Positions 47,201 to 58,272 of a stretch of 64,000 nt of DNA are shown piece after piece. How positions within the stretch are numbered: the first letter of the stretch is position 1; every line of letters begins with the position of its first letter. The notes under the pieces were generated by a model that was not told the DNA's origin, did not search any database, and saw only the letters and a list, made by a program, of their open reading frames with translations. Both the position numbers and the translations under genes were made by a program. The stretch covers positions 1 through 64,000 of the forward strand of contig JADDOH010007986.1 in assembly GCA_016648135.1 (NCBI GenBank), read 5' to 3'. This stretch comes from Agrypnia vestita (Eukaryota; Arthropoda; Insecta; Trichoptera; Phryganeidae).

Positions 47201-50200
47201 TGAGTTATAAGTAGGTACGACAAATGTCGCTATGCATATTAAATGAAGGTAGGCAGAGTGGGATTAATTAGAGATAAAAAGAATTATGAGGACAGGATTG
47301 GTAGGCCTCCATCTTACTGAAGTCCAATTCAGCCACAACAACGGCCTCTATTCCTCCATATTTATCACTGGCCAAACTACTAAGTATACTTAAAAAATAT
47401 TTTTATCAGCGTGAACAGGTTAATTCGTTTTAATTAAATGTTCTGTATGTATTTTATTTTGAATAAAATACATACAGAACATTTTATAGGTACCTACATA
47501 TCTTATAATTTTTTTTAATAACCGTAACTTTATAAAAATCTTGTGTCAGAAAATTCATTTCTACACAGGGTGTCTCGTAGCTAGTAGCAAAAATTTCGGG
47601 AGAGTCTTCTTCATTGAATTTTTGAATAAATCCCGGTAGGTAAAGACTTCTTGAATTCACTACCTATACAGTGCGTACCTAAAAATTTCAATTAAATTAT
47701 AACAAATTACAAAGTATGATACCTAGAATGTGCAACCGGATTCAAAAATATTAAATTTAAAAATATCAAAAATAAATGTAATGAATGTTCATTCCTTCCG
47801 TCCTTCCCAGTGAACTATTTACGTTACACATATTTGTGGAACCACGAGAGTTAATATTAATTTTTAATTGGATTATTTTTTTCAGCTGGTGTTATTGGCT
47901 CTCTCATGTGCAGCCGTCTGTGGTCAGCGAAACCCATCCTACAATAACCTGAAAAATGTTCCTATAATAAAATATAACAGTGAATCTAATGTCGACGGAT
48001 CCTACCGATACAAGTAAATATCAGCTTATTTTTCATAATTACCATAAACTATAATTTCTATTTAACCCATATTCACAGCAAATTAATAATTCAACTTCTA
48101 TATATTGAAGCATGACGGAATTATCTATGAAATTTGATTTTATGATTCGCAAAATGATTTAGCAATCAATGGATATAGTATTTTTGTAGTTTATTTAGCA
48201 AAAAAAGTTACAATATTATTTTTAAGATTTTTTCGATAGTATGTTCCTCAACATTAGACTTCTGAGGTACAATATGTATAAATTTATTTATAAAATTTAC
48301 GAGTATACACATACATTGATTTTCTGACTGGGGAAATGATTTAACAATCAATGGATACAATATTTTTAATGGTTTATTTGACAGAAACAGTTACAATATT
48401 ATTTATTAAGATTTTTTCGATAGTATATTCCTTAACATTAGACTTTGATTGTTAAATTATGAAGACATGTTAAATTAATGTAGATAATTTACGAGTAGAA
48501 ACATATGTATACCTGAAAAAATTTAAAAAATCTCTGATATGCTTTAATTTTTCAGCTACGAAACTGGAAATGGTATAAGAGCTCAAGAAGATGGGTTTTT
48601 GAAGAACCGTGGTTCACAATCAGAAGCTCAGGTGAGACCTTCAAGTTTACCCCAGGCTTACATAGTTCTTACGGCATTAGGCGCTCGACAAATAAATCAA
48701 ACAGTCCTTAGTAGAAGGTTGCAAAGGTAAAATTATACCATAAAGATCATTATGTCAAAGGTCTATGGGGAAGGGTGTGAACAACGTAATATAATTTATT
48801 ATTCTGAGTACCCGTAAGTGGTTGGGTTTAACTTTTCGATTGAAAGGCTAACACAATTATTAAGAGGAGTTCATACTGATAGTCATTCTGTCCTTTCTAT
48901 TTTCAACTATTCATTTACGTTTTTATGAACTATATTACCCTCAAAATTACCCGAACTGTGGTGAAGTTTTTAAATAAAAATTAGTTATTAGTCAAAGATG
49001 AGTTCCAACGTTATTATAATTACTGAAAATTAACGACGTAATAACTAAAACAAATTTTTAAAAAAACGCATGAAAAAATAAAGGCAACGACAGCCTAAAA
49101 TCACTAAGTTCGTCCAATATTCAATTGACAAAGTTTAGAGATGCGACAAATATTTTATTTTGTAAACCGATTTTTTTTAAATATACATTTTTCTAATTTT
49201 AATATTTTGAAAAGAATATCCGCGCGCGCGAGATGAACCGGTTTAAATATATACATGCATACATAAATATAGGTATACAATAAAAATAAATTGTGATTTC
49301 CTCGAAATACAACCGATAAGGTATAAAAATATCGACATATTAAGTCTACTGTAGTGGTGGTTATTTATTTTCGAAAGATATGCCTATATAATACTATCGT
49401 TTGAAGTTTATAATTTCTATTTCTTTCTTCTAAGAATAAAATATAAAAATCCGATTTGCAGTAAAGTAGAGAATAGAAACCTATTGACGAATGATGCATA
49501 CAGGTATATGAGACATATTATCCTTCTACCTATCTAAATAGGAATCATGATAAATGCATGTGAATCTCAAGAAACAATATTTCTCACCTGTCCTACCATG
49601 TATCGTTCTCTGAACCCACACATAATAATTATGAATGAAAAACGGAATTATAGACCCTGCGAATATCGCGTGGGTCTAATAATATATTACCTAAATGTAT
49701 TTAATAACGAAACAGTTCAAATACAATTAATCAAATTTAATATGCTAGGCTTCGCACATGTTAAGAGTTCCAGTGTATAAATACTATGAAGAACCATTAA
49801 TTTTTCTTTATTAGGAGTATCTTTGAGTACGCATCTCAGGTCTGGAACCCCAAATATCAAGTTCATATAACGTTCACATCAGTAACGTAGATTCTGCGAC
49901 ATTCTTTAACATTACACTCTTGGTTTTTCGCAGAAATACTGCTGATGTTATATTTCTTCATAAACTAGCTACTTCTAAGATTGACTGCCCGGCATTGCTG
50001 CAGCGCATATCCCTGAGAGTACCCGGAAGATCCGCTAGATCAGTCGAAAACTTGAGCCTTTCACGTTATAATACCAACTCCCGGCAAAACTCTTTTATAT
50101 ATCACTCGTCTAATTTGTTCAACACTATATTCTGCGACTTTCATCTCTTTAATTCATCAATCTATGAATTTAAAACTCTTGGATATTCACCTCAGTCATA

Positions 50201-51459
50201 ATCATTTTTTCTCTCTCTTTTTTTAAATTCATCTTCTTTCTTTCGTCCAGACCTCGTATTCGTATGTATATGCAGATGTATTGATCAGATATGTTTATAT
50301 TATATTTCTTTTTCTCTTCTTTTTCTTCTTATCTCTTCTCCTTTAAATCTGTTCTTTCCTCCCCATTACTGATTTCCCTTTTACCTTTAATTCTTTTACT
50401 CTTCTAGTTTGTTCTTAATTTAAACATTTATTTTTTGTATAACTTAAGTTATTGTTGCTATATGTTGTAACATAACATGTTATTTCTGTGGAAACATGTA
50501 AGATGGTCACACCCTGGATGGATACACCCTAATTCATGTACAATCTGATTTGTATTTGTTCTATAAGTTACCCGTAAATAAAAAAATAAAAAATAATTTA
50601 CTTTTTTTTAACAATTTGAATTTAGTTATCAAAACCAACTGGTTTGGGAAAACAATATTTTTTTAATCATCCTGATGAAGGAAATGGTATCCATAATCGA
50701 TTAGTTTTAAAAAACACAGGAGATGTCAATAATAAATGTGAATAAAAATTAAAACTTAATTTTTTGCTTTATATTTATAATTTATAAAATCCTGAGATTG
50801 AGAGTAAAATAATAATTCACTTCCTTTATTTCAATATTTTAATTGACAGTAACATAATATCAATGCTAGCGACCGGTGGAAACCTGACAAGTGTCAAAAG
50901 GTTGACACCCCTTTTAACTCTTGAATAAACCGATGATGACGACACCATTGGTCCCATCCATTGGCTATGGATGACGACAACAACAACGAATCAGTTACCG
51001 ACTGAATGATGAAATTTTATATCCGTCAATCAGAAGATAGAAAAATGAGCTCACGGTCCCAATATGCGAATTCCCGCAATCTGCATACCTACCGACATTA
51101 CAATTATATATTTCCAATATTGAGTCTTAACTAAATACAAAACAAATGAAAATTTTGCATTTAGGGATTTTAAGCTTGACTTTGCAATATTTGCTCAATA
51201 TCTTTAAGTATCTTTGTTCGAAAAAGAGTGACATTGAAACCTCATTGACAAATTATTTTTCCAGGTAATGCAAGGGTCTTATTCCTACACTGGTCCTGAT
51301 GGCGTGCTCTACACCGTGACGTACGTGGCCGATGAGAACGGCTTCAGGGCGGAGGGCGCCCACCTACCCACCCCCCCGCCCATCCCCAAGGCCATCCGGG
51401 ACTCGCTGGCCTACAACGCCGCCCACCCCGAGCCGCAAGGGAGGAACTATAGAAATTAA
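41210..51459 (+). CDS. RR-1 cuticular protein, chitin-binding type 4, four exons
   Basis: Predicted secreted cuticle protein of 135 codons. Exons are 41210-41218, 47886-48013, 48556-48631 and 51265-51459, ending in TAA, with GT-AG introns and phases 0, 2, 0. Residues 1-16 ([16 protein letters not shown]) are the signal peptide. The RR core reads VDGSYRYNYETGNG around 39-52, then QEDGF, then [10 protein letters not shown] from 75 and YVADENGF in exon 4. The last exon is strikingly GC-rich against its surroundings and carries a Pro-rich stretch ([10 protein letters not shown]) followed by a SLAYNAAHP motif, as in many short larval cuticle proteins (family knowledge). The three introns sit at the same codon positions and phases as introns 1-3 of the divergent gene at 16-26 kb; that gene has one more intron, after DENG. 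Intron 1 is 6.7 kb and full of repeats. Expression during moulting is expected from the family but not shown here. Confidence 0.9.
42400..42905. repeat. Possible dispersed repeat in intron 1 of cuticle gene 2
   Basis: Composition and phrases such as GATCAGTTCAGTAGATTTTG and GAGTTATGGCGTACACGGAC resemble non-coding transposon sequence common in arthropod genomes. There is no second copy in the window to prove it. Confidence 0.25.
43221..43382. repeat. Foldback element with ~75-bp arms
   Basis: CCACACTTAAATATTGTTGT through GGGAGCGAT, CTTCAGGA and TGAATGTAC at the left is the imperfect inverse of the right side up to 43382. It lies in intron 1 of cuticle gene 2. Confidence 0.75.
43420..43515 (+). 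repeat. Imperfect tandem duplication
   Basis: ATATTATTACTCGTA-AAG-CGATATTTT-TGTTCCG occurs twice, about 56 bp apart. Confidence 0.7.
44620..44930 (-). repeat. 300-bp dispersed repeat, inverted copy
   Basis: Matches the duplicated repeat at 59965-60580 in the opposite orientation; shared phrases include GATCGATTTTTAACCC-type, GATCGTCGCCAC and AAGTAACCCATAAAA. It lies in intron 1 of cuticle gene 2. Confidence 0.85.
44931..45150 (+). repeat. AT-rich minisatellite
   Basis: T-rich tract, then repeated ATAAGACAGTTAAAATAATA / ATACAGTTAAAGG blocks with AATAATA runs. The preceding AACGCCCTAATGGGCTTTTA resembles LINE 3' tails. Confidence 0.65.
45885..46055 (+). repeat. Second tRNA-derived SINE family, copy 2
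   Basis: TGCTGGCCCGGGGTTCAAACCCC then ATCTCCGTTCGTTC parallels the inverse of 20.0 kb, with a tail containing GACAGTCAGATAGACGGATA. It lies in intron 1 of cuticle gene 2. Confidence 0.55.
47436..47484. repeat. Perfect 23-bp hairpin in intron 1 of cuticle gene 2
   Basis: AAATGTTCTGTATGTATTTT then ATT, loop TTG, then the exact inverse. Arms 47436-47458 and 47462-47484. Confidence 0.85.
48150..48452 (+). repeat. Duplicated ~115-bp segment in intron 2 of cuticle gene 2
   Basis: Two direct copies (about 48152-48262 and 48336-48450) share GCAATCAATGGATA, GTTACAATATTATTT, AAGATTTTTTCGATAGTAT and CATTAGACTT. Confidence 0.8.
49805..50605 (+). pseudogene. LINE C-terminal fragment with 3' end, in intron 3 of cuticle gene 2
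   Basis: A short piece reads [13 protein letters not shown], then the frame 49920-50201 reads [37 protein letters not shown] and [14 protein letters not shown]. This is the C-terminal tail (RRxxxDxxFLYKLxxxxIxCPxLLxxIxLRVP) of a group of jockey/R1-like LINEs. A non-coding 3' part follows, with pyrimidine-rich sequence and an end like AAGTTACCCGTAAATAAA. Confidence 0.8.
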
Positions 51460-51766
51460 AACGTAGCAACATAGTATACCTTAGTGTTTAGTTTGTCAAA
51501 CTATATTTATCTAAGAAAATACATAAACTTACCATTATAAATATACTGTTCATTTTGCTTACTTGATTGACCACATTATAGTCTCGAAGAATATATGCTT
51601 TTATGCAAAACAATATACAAACCAGATACTAACTAATATAAATGTACATTGATGGAGATTTTTACCATATAATATAAATACTCAAACTATTGAAAGCTTC
51701 TTCCAATTTTACATGTTTTTACTTAGTTTCACCTGTCTGCCTGTCAGGGATTTTAAGTAATCTTGT

Positions 51767-51772
51767 AATAAA
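51767..51772 (+). terminator. Possible polyadenylation signal of cuticle gene 2
   Basis: AATAAA about 308 nt after the stop codon, the first exact match found downstream on this strand. Confidence 0.4.
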
Positions 51773-52269
51773 AATGTGACCCAATTTCTTACCAAAAAGG
51801 CAGCGAAACGCATTCCAGATGACGCAACGCGAACGCATGCATTAGTTTTACAAAATCAGTTTAGTTATTGAATTCATTTATTTAAATTGCTGACACGTTA
51901 TTATTATGGTAGATTAGAATAGGACCCTTTATGATATTCTAATAAATGATACTGTACGACAACCATGGCAAGAATATTATATTTTAAATGCAAAATTAGA
52001 ACGAAAAAGACCTTTACCATAACGGTGCACACCGTGGAGTCAGCTCTGGGGACAATCAAGGATTAAGATTTGTGAAGATGAGACTGTGTCTCCCTCTTTG
52101 AGGCCATTAATTGTCAAATACAAATGAAGGACTGGAAGTTATAATAATATTAAAGATTTTTTTCTATCGACGCCTTCTTATCAAAAAAATTAATTAGTTT
52201 CAGGATGTTGGATATATTACAAATAATAAAATGATTTTTTTGTATTCTTAACTAAGCACAATTCACACA

Positions 52270-52700
52270 AATTCATAATATAACTTACTTACCGTTTCCT
52301 TGTGTAGATATGCGCCACATTTTTCTGTTCTGTCACACAACTGTCGCCTCACTACACTATTCGTACATCTTTGCATACAAGCTCGACGTTTTTTAAGACT
52401 TCTCATAGGACTGTATCTGACATAACAGATCTTCCAGTATCTGACATGACATGGCAAATCTTCCGTTGCCCCCCTATTTCTGGTGTCGCCAACACTTGCA
52501 TCATAAATCTTTTTTACCATTCTCATCCGCTCCAAATATCCATATCATCTCTTTATTCTTTCTACTTTGCTACAGCCAGCAATATATTCAATTCTAATTC
52601 GCTCATTTTTCATTTTATCGTACAAAGATTTTCCACGCATACAATTGTTTACGTTTATTATTTTTTGGCTAATTTCAGGCTAGCATATGCAACATGCCGC
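52270..52700 (-). pseudogene. LINE 3' fragment, 18.6-kb family
   Basis: Minus-strand frames read ERMRMVKKIYDASVGDTRNR and KKRRACMQRCTNSV, then LHKETVSK. Same C-terminal order as 18.6 kb, more decayed. Confidence 0.7.
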
Positions 52701-54735
52701 CCGTACCAGTTTTATAATTTGATTAACTTTGCTTTACATTCTTTCCTATTATTTTTCATTGTTTCCTTTATCATAAATGGATTTGACACACATATAGGCC
52801 TAAGTGATCTGATAATTTGATGGTCAATTATGCATAAAGCTGCTCACTCGCTGCAGTTTTACGAACGCTGCTTAGAAATTCACCTCCATGGTAGTTAGTG
52901 TCCCATCTAATGACACCTGTTTATTAATTAAACTTTGCTTTAATGATAAACATAACAATTTAGATTTACAATTTTTCTAACGCTAAACGAGCATGCTTTA
53001 TCGAGAGAGCTTGTATCAATACTTTATTAATTAATTAGTTTATTATCCGCCATAGAACGGGTCTTCTTAAACGGTTATATTTCATTTTAAAATGAAGTTA
53101 TTTTGGAGTTAATTAAAAATAGTAGAATGTTAATGTTTTTTCATTATTATAAATTAGATTATACCAGTTCTTAAAAATGTTCTCGTTAAAATTTTACCAA
53201 GTTGCTTTTCCAGAATATTGCTTTTATATAGATAATATGAAATAATTAACGAAAGATGTGTAGTTAACATACATTTACTATATACTTTAATATTATCTTG
53301 ATTTAGGAAGATTTTCATATATTTATACTAATTAACGAATAATCTTTTGGTGAGACAAAAAAATCAAATAAAGTTATTTCGAGATGGTGAATTAAACGAT
53401 AGCGTAATTTTCTGAAAATGAATCCAAAAATAAGACGAGTAGTTAAAAATGTTTCATAATGACTATGAAATTGGATGAGAACATAAACTATGTTACCTCT
53501 ATTTGAAAGTTATCAGTTCGATACTCTCGAAGCTCGAGAAGTAAAATATAAAATTATAATTAAATTCAAGTAGAGAAATATACTTTATAATCCCCCAGTT
53601 TCAATTTAATGATTATCATGAATAATCTCTATAGTGCGTTTATCAGATCCATCACTAATATGCTTCATAATATATTATAATAAATATTAAAAATCAATTT
53701 TCAGTGACACTTGTGTAAGTAATTATATAAGTAGAAACATTCCGCTGACCTTCATGTTCATGAAAAACACCTAAATTCTAATTGAAGAACGATAATTTGC
53801 TTTTACAAGGTGTGTGTTCCAATTGCATTAAACAAATCTTCCTGCATTCACATTACTGCTTAAATTTGAATTCATAGTTCTCAAAAAATATCGAATAAAT
53901 TTCAATAATTATCATTTATTATTGAATTGAAATTAAATTTTTTGGTTTATGTCTGGCAAGACAAAAAACGCGCATCTATTGTTTTCAAATACACTTGATG
54001 CATGAACATAATTTTCACAATTGTAATAGGTATTAATTTTTAAAATATTTTTCTGAACTTACTATATTTTTCTGAGGACGAACAAAAACGCATATTAAAA
54101 CATTATTTCTTGATAGATTTATACAAATAAATTTTAATATTCATGTGTAAAGTTCAACGCTACATACATTTCTATTGAATTTCTGTAAATACACAATTAG
54201 CATAAATAACAATATCATCATCGTCTTCATCCCCTTGTCCTAGTAGGGTCGGGGTAAACTAATAACAATATTACATTTATAAATAATGAAACATATTACT
54301 CCTGTGATGAGCTGGCAAATAATACGATTTTTATTCCTATTTGTGTAATTTTTATATTTGGTAATGCTGTAATAAATTAAATAAATAGTGATAATAAATT
54401 ATTCGTAAACAAAAAGGACCCTATTTTTGTATTACATTGAAATTTTTTTATTACATTAAAAATACCCAAAAACCAAAATCTAGTTATGGAAACGTGATCC
54501 AAAGAACATTTGAGGGGTATAGAAGCAAAGGCAGCAATATCCAAATTTGAACGCAGTCATCAAGGATGACTAATTTTTAATGTACCTACTCAATTCAAGA
54601 TTTTATGGGAAATATGGTCTATAAATTTATAGGATACATAATTTTAGAAAGAATAGATACATAAAATCTAGAATTCCATACATTCTATAGAATTCTAATT
54701 TTTTGGATATATCTGCCTTATTTTTGTACCCCTCA
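52701..54735. other. AT-rich intergenic stretch, nothing recognised
   Basis: No supported gene or repeat. Confidence 0.4.
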
Positions 54736-54741
54736 TTTATT
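54736..54741 (-). terminator. Polyadenylation signal of the secreted repeat protein gene
   Basis: AATAAA on the minus strand 77 nt after the TAA stop. Confidence 0.5.
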
Positions 54742-54817
54742 ATAAATATAATGCAATACAAATTATTATCTGTGCTTAGTATTATTTTTCTCATGAAGTC
54801 AAGAATAGTCTTTTGTA

Positions 54818-57581
54818 TTAAGCAAAACTGTTTACTGAGCTAGCTAAATTTCGATTTATCAGCAGCTCTAGCAGATACTGAATATTGGCTCTTACGCGAC
54901 TATTAGGTACTGGCTGATACAACATTTGTTCGTTGATCTCGTTTGGACTGTACGCATAATTATTCATAATATTATTATGCAATCGGTAATATGGTTGCGG
55001 ATTGCTCGAAAAAGTGGGTCCCGGAGCAATATAATCGTATACACGAATGGGATTGTTTGAAAATGAAGGTTCTGGAGTAGTATCTTCATAAGTGTGAATT
55101 GGATTGCTCGAAAATGAAGGTTCTGGAGTAATATCTTCGTAAGTCTGAATTGGATTGCTCGAAAATGAAGGTTCTGGAGTAGTATCTTCATAAGTGTGAA
55201 TTGGATTGCTCGAAAATGAAGGTTCTGGAGTGGTATCTTCATAAGTGTGAATTGGATCGCTCGAAAATGAAGGTTCTGGAGTAATATCTTCGTAAGTGTG
55301 AATTGGATTGCTCGAAAATGAAGATTCTGGAGTGATGCCTTCGTAGGCACGGTGAATTGGATTGCTCGAAAAAGAAGTTTTTGGAGTAATATCTTCGTAA
55401 ATGTTAATTGGATTGCTCGAAAAAGAAGGTTCTGGGGTTATACTTTCATAAGTGTGAATTTCTTGTCGATTCGGGTTATAATAGTGTACGCTCCCTTCCT
55501 GTGGGTGTTCATCTTTAGATTCATACATTTCCGTATTAATATCTCTCGGGCTGTAAATATAAGGACTGTAAACATATCTACCGATGAAGTAGTCATCCGG
55601 TAGTTTGACTGATTCACGAGGGATGAGCGCGGGATCTGGCAAGGCTTGCTGGACAACGCTGCAGTTCGGTCGATTGAGGTTGGCAGACGAATAGTCATTT
55701 TCATTTGATGTGGACGTCCGTAACTCGTTCAAAGGAAATGATTTTTCAGCTTTAAAATCAGAGTTTTCCGTGTGGAGGGTAGTGTCTTCCGTCGCTTTTG
55801 AAAGGAGAATGTCTTCAAGCTTCATTGATATCTCTACCGGCTTCATCTTGTTCTTATTGATGACTATGGGTGAAGACCGAGCAGCTAGTAAACCGCAGCA
55901 TATCTGTAATAATATAGAATGTATTTTTTTTATTGAGAAAATTTATATTTGACATACATACCTACATAAAATACAAAACCAGAAGAACTTGTTATTAAAT
56001 TTACATTATTAATAGTCTACACATGAGCTTTTCAAATTTATTTTACGTCTTTAACTGTATTATTATTAATAAAAAAAATTAAGTTTATCGAACACTAAGG
56101 TTACCATAATAAGGTTCGATTTTGATTTTTTGACAGACATGAAATTCCATAAACATATTATAAACTACAAAAATACTAACCATATTAAAAACTGCAAAAA
56201 TAAAGTCGACAAATTACAAAAATCTCATATTTATAAACAACAATGTGATGACTGCAATGCAATGTATATAGGTCAAACCGCAAGATCCTTTAAATACACG
56301 ATTTATTGAATACAAGAGATCTTTAATACACAAAAAACTAGATTCATCTCAATTTGCCATACACGTAATTCAGAATAACCATAACATATCTCCAAACAAT
56401 AAACCAATTTCCTTATATTTTTGCAATAAAGGACTTAAACTTAACATATTAGAGTAATAAGAAATAAATAATAATTTAAATAATAATATAATTAATGAAG
56501 AAATTAATATCTTATGCTCTCCCTTTTTAAATATATTTAACTTTACATAATTATAATACGTTCTAGGTAAACATAAAAAATTACATTATACTACTTTGTC
56601 CTTTTAACAATTTCTTATATCTGAACTGTTTCAATGTTGTTTTTACTCAAAAATAAAATGTCATCTGTACTTAACTTATTGTTTATATTTGGTATTCCCC
56701 AAATTATCAATTTTCGGTCAAGTCTAATAAATATCTATCTAATATTGTTTGTATTCATGTAATTTCACATAAATTCACCAAATAATTTTTGTATATAAAC
56801 TCATTTAAATGTTCTATGTTTATCAGTTGAAAACGGCATTATTTGTCGAAACAATCCTCCTGTTTTGGATAATAAATATATTGAACTCTTAAAATAGTAT
56901 ATAGATTTTTTAATTTTTAAAAATTCCGTAAAAAAATTTTTGAGACTTAAATCAAAACTATATAATCTTTGAATAACACAAATAATATTGTTATGAATTT
57001 AAATATTACCTTTGTTTTAAATTAATAATAAGTGAAAATATAGGGGCAAAATTATTTACCTCCTTCGGTGCAATAATCGTTCCCTTTCACGTTAGGGTTG
57101 ACAAATTAAGATTCATCCCTTTACATATATGCTGCAGTTAGACAGTAATAGCTAAAAGCTATCCAAGTGCTCGTTTTATATTGCTATAGGATACGTTATC
57201 AATAGATTTGTTTTATATTTCTTTACGATACGGACAGATGCAGAGGCATAATTGTATATGATAGGTATTTTATTATATACATACGCAAGGAAAAGAAACC
57301 CTAAAACTGAATTATTATAACTTCTCTATGCAATAAAATGTTGTGAAGGTTACAACATTTTTTATGATGTTATATTCATAAACAACAAAAAATGTACAAA
57401 CACGTTTCAGTCGTTCTCAAACATTAACTTCAACTTGTCAATGCCATAGCAAGAGAATGATAAAGCTTGCAGCAAAATGATAATCACAATATTAATCCAT
57501 CATCGCATCTTAGGACATTATCAAATATAAGAATATAAAACAAAACATATATATAGTTACCAGAAAAATTGACGATTTCAT
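54818..57581 (-). CDS. Secreted repeat protein with nine 17-residue repeats, two exons
   Basis: I do not recognise a family. Exon 1 is 57581-57561 (MKSSIFL, donor GTAACT) and exon 2 is 55903-54818 (acceptor TTATTACAG), phase 0, stop TAA, 368 codons. Joining the exons completes a signal peptide, MKSSIFLICCGLLAARSS; the long single frame alone starts at an internal Met (27) and lacks it. Residues 157-309 (DNA 55456-54998) are nine copies of a 17-residue unit like HTYEDITPEPSFSSNPI; one copy has 18 residues. The array is flanked by two related motifs, YSPRDINTEMY before and YSPNEINEQMLY after. The N-terminal part is rich in Ser, Asn, Asp and Glu. No membrane segment follows the signal. The unit is rich in Ser, Pro and Thr with a conserved Tyr, as in extracellular structural or mucin-like proteins, but this is only composition. 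The 1.66-kb intron holds a Penelope fragment. AATAAA lies 77 nt past the stop. Confidence 0.78.
54998..55456 (-). repeat. 51-bp coding minisatellite inside the secreted repeat protein
   Basis: Nine in-frame units, eight of 51 bp and one of 54 bp. The central copies are nearly identical; the outer copies diverge, as expected if unequal exchange homogenises the middle. The frame stays open throughout, which supports coding. Confidence 0.9.
56115..56895 (+). pseudogene. Penelope-like GIY-YIG endonuclease fragment
   Basis: Plus-strand frame reads HIYKQQCDDCNAMYIGQTAR then SFK, matching the first part of a Penelope-type GIY-YIG domain (GIY, two Cys-x2-Cys positions, YIGQT-R). A frameshift follows, then IEYKRSLIHKKLDSSQFAIH. 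The 3' end with GTTGAAAACGGCATTATTTG and GTCGAAACAATCC is typical of Penelope tails. It lies in the intron of the repeat-protein gene, opposite strand. Confidence 0.75.
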
Positions 57582-58272
57582 GTTCAGGATTCACAGATAA
57601 TAATATTTGAGAGAACCAAACTAAGTGGAAAAAACTCGAAATAAATTGTGTTATTTACTTCGTGGTCACCAGTAGAGATTTGATTGTAGCGGTATGTTCT
57701 TGAATGAATGTTATGTTATTTTCAATTCATAAATAAAATCAATAACCACAAATTATGAACCCAAAAAATAACTTAATAAGAACTATCCGCTTATCTCAAT
57801 TAACACAACGCGATTAAAATATGTTCTGGCCAAAATACGCTACAACAAGAAGTGAAACTACATTAAAATCTTTGAGTGCGACATCTGTCAACCCGCCAAG
57901 GAATAAGTTTCATTTTTAGTCAATTCAATAATATTCAACGCAGTGTTTATGATGGAGATCCAACAGATGACCATTTTATTGGTTGTGGAAATCCTAGCAA
58001 TTAGAAAATAGTTTCGAGGTAATTCAATAGATGGGTGGATGATATTTAATGTTTATTTGCAGTTAGAATATTCGGTTATATTAATAAAGCATTTATAAAT
58101 AATTTATTTTATGTGTTTTATGATAAACATTTTTGTGGTAATGGTAACACTTAATTTTTGTTACAATCAAAAATCGGTGATTAAAACATAATTAAGTAAA
58201 TAATTTATACTTAATATAAAAAGTATCACATAAATAATCTTAATAAAACTGTCAACTAATCTTCTAAATTGG

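Noticed and set aside
54964..55350. Alternative-frame repeat protein within the 51-bp array
   Set aside because: Shadow of the true frame; it lacks the signal peptide and the clean ends of the spliced gene.
54818..55846. Start of the repeat protein at the internal Met (55846)
   Set aside because: The frame continues upstream to a good acceptor at 55904, and exon 1 supplies a signal peptide.
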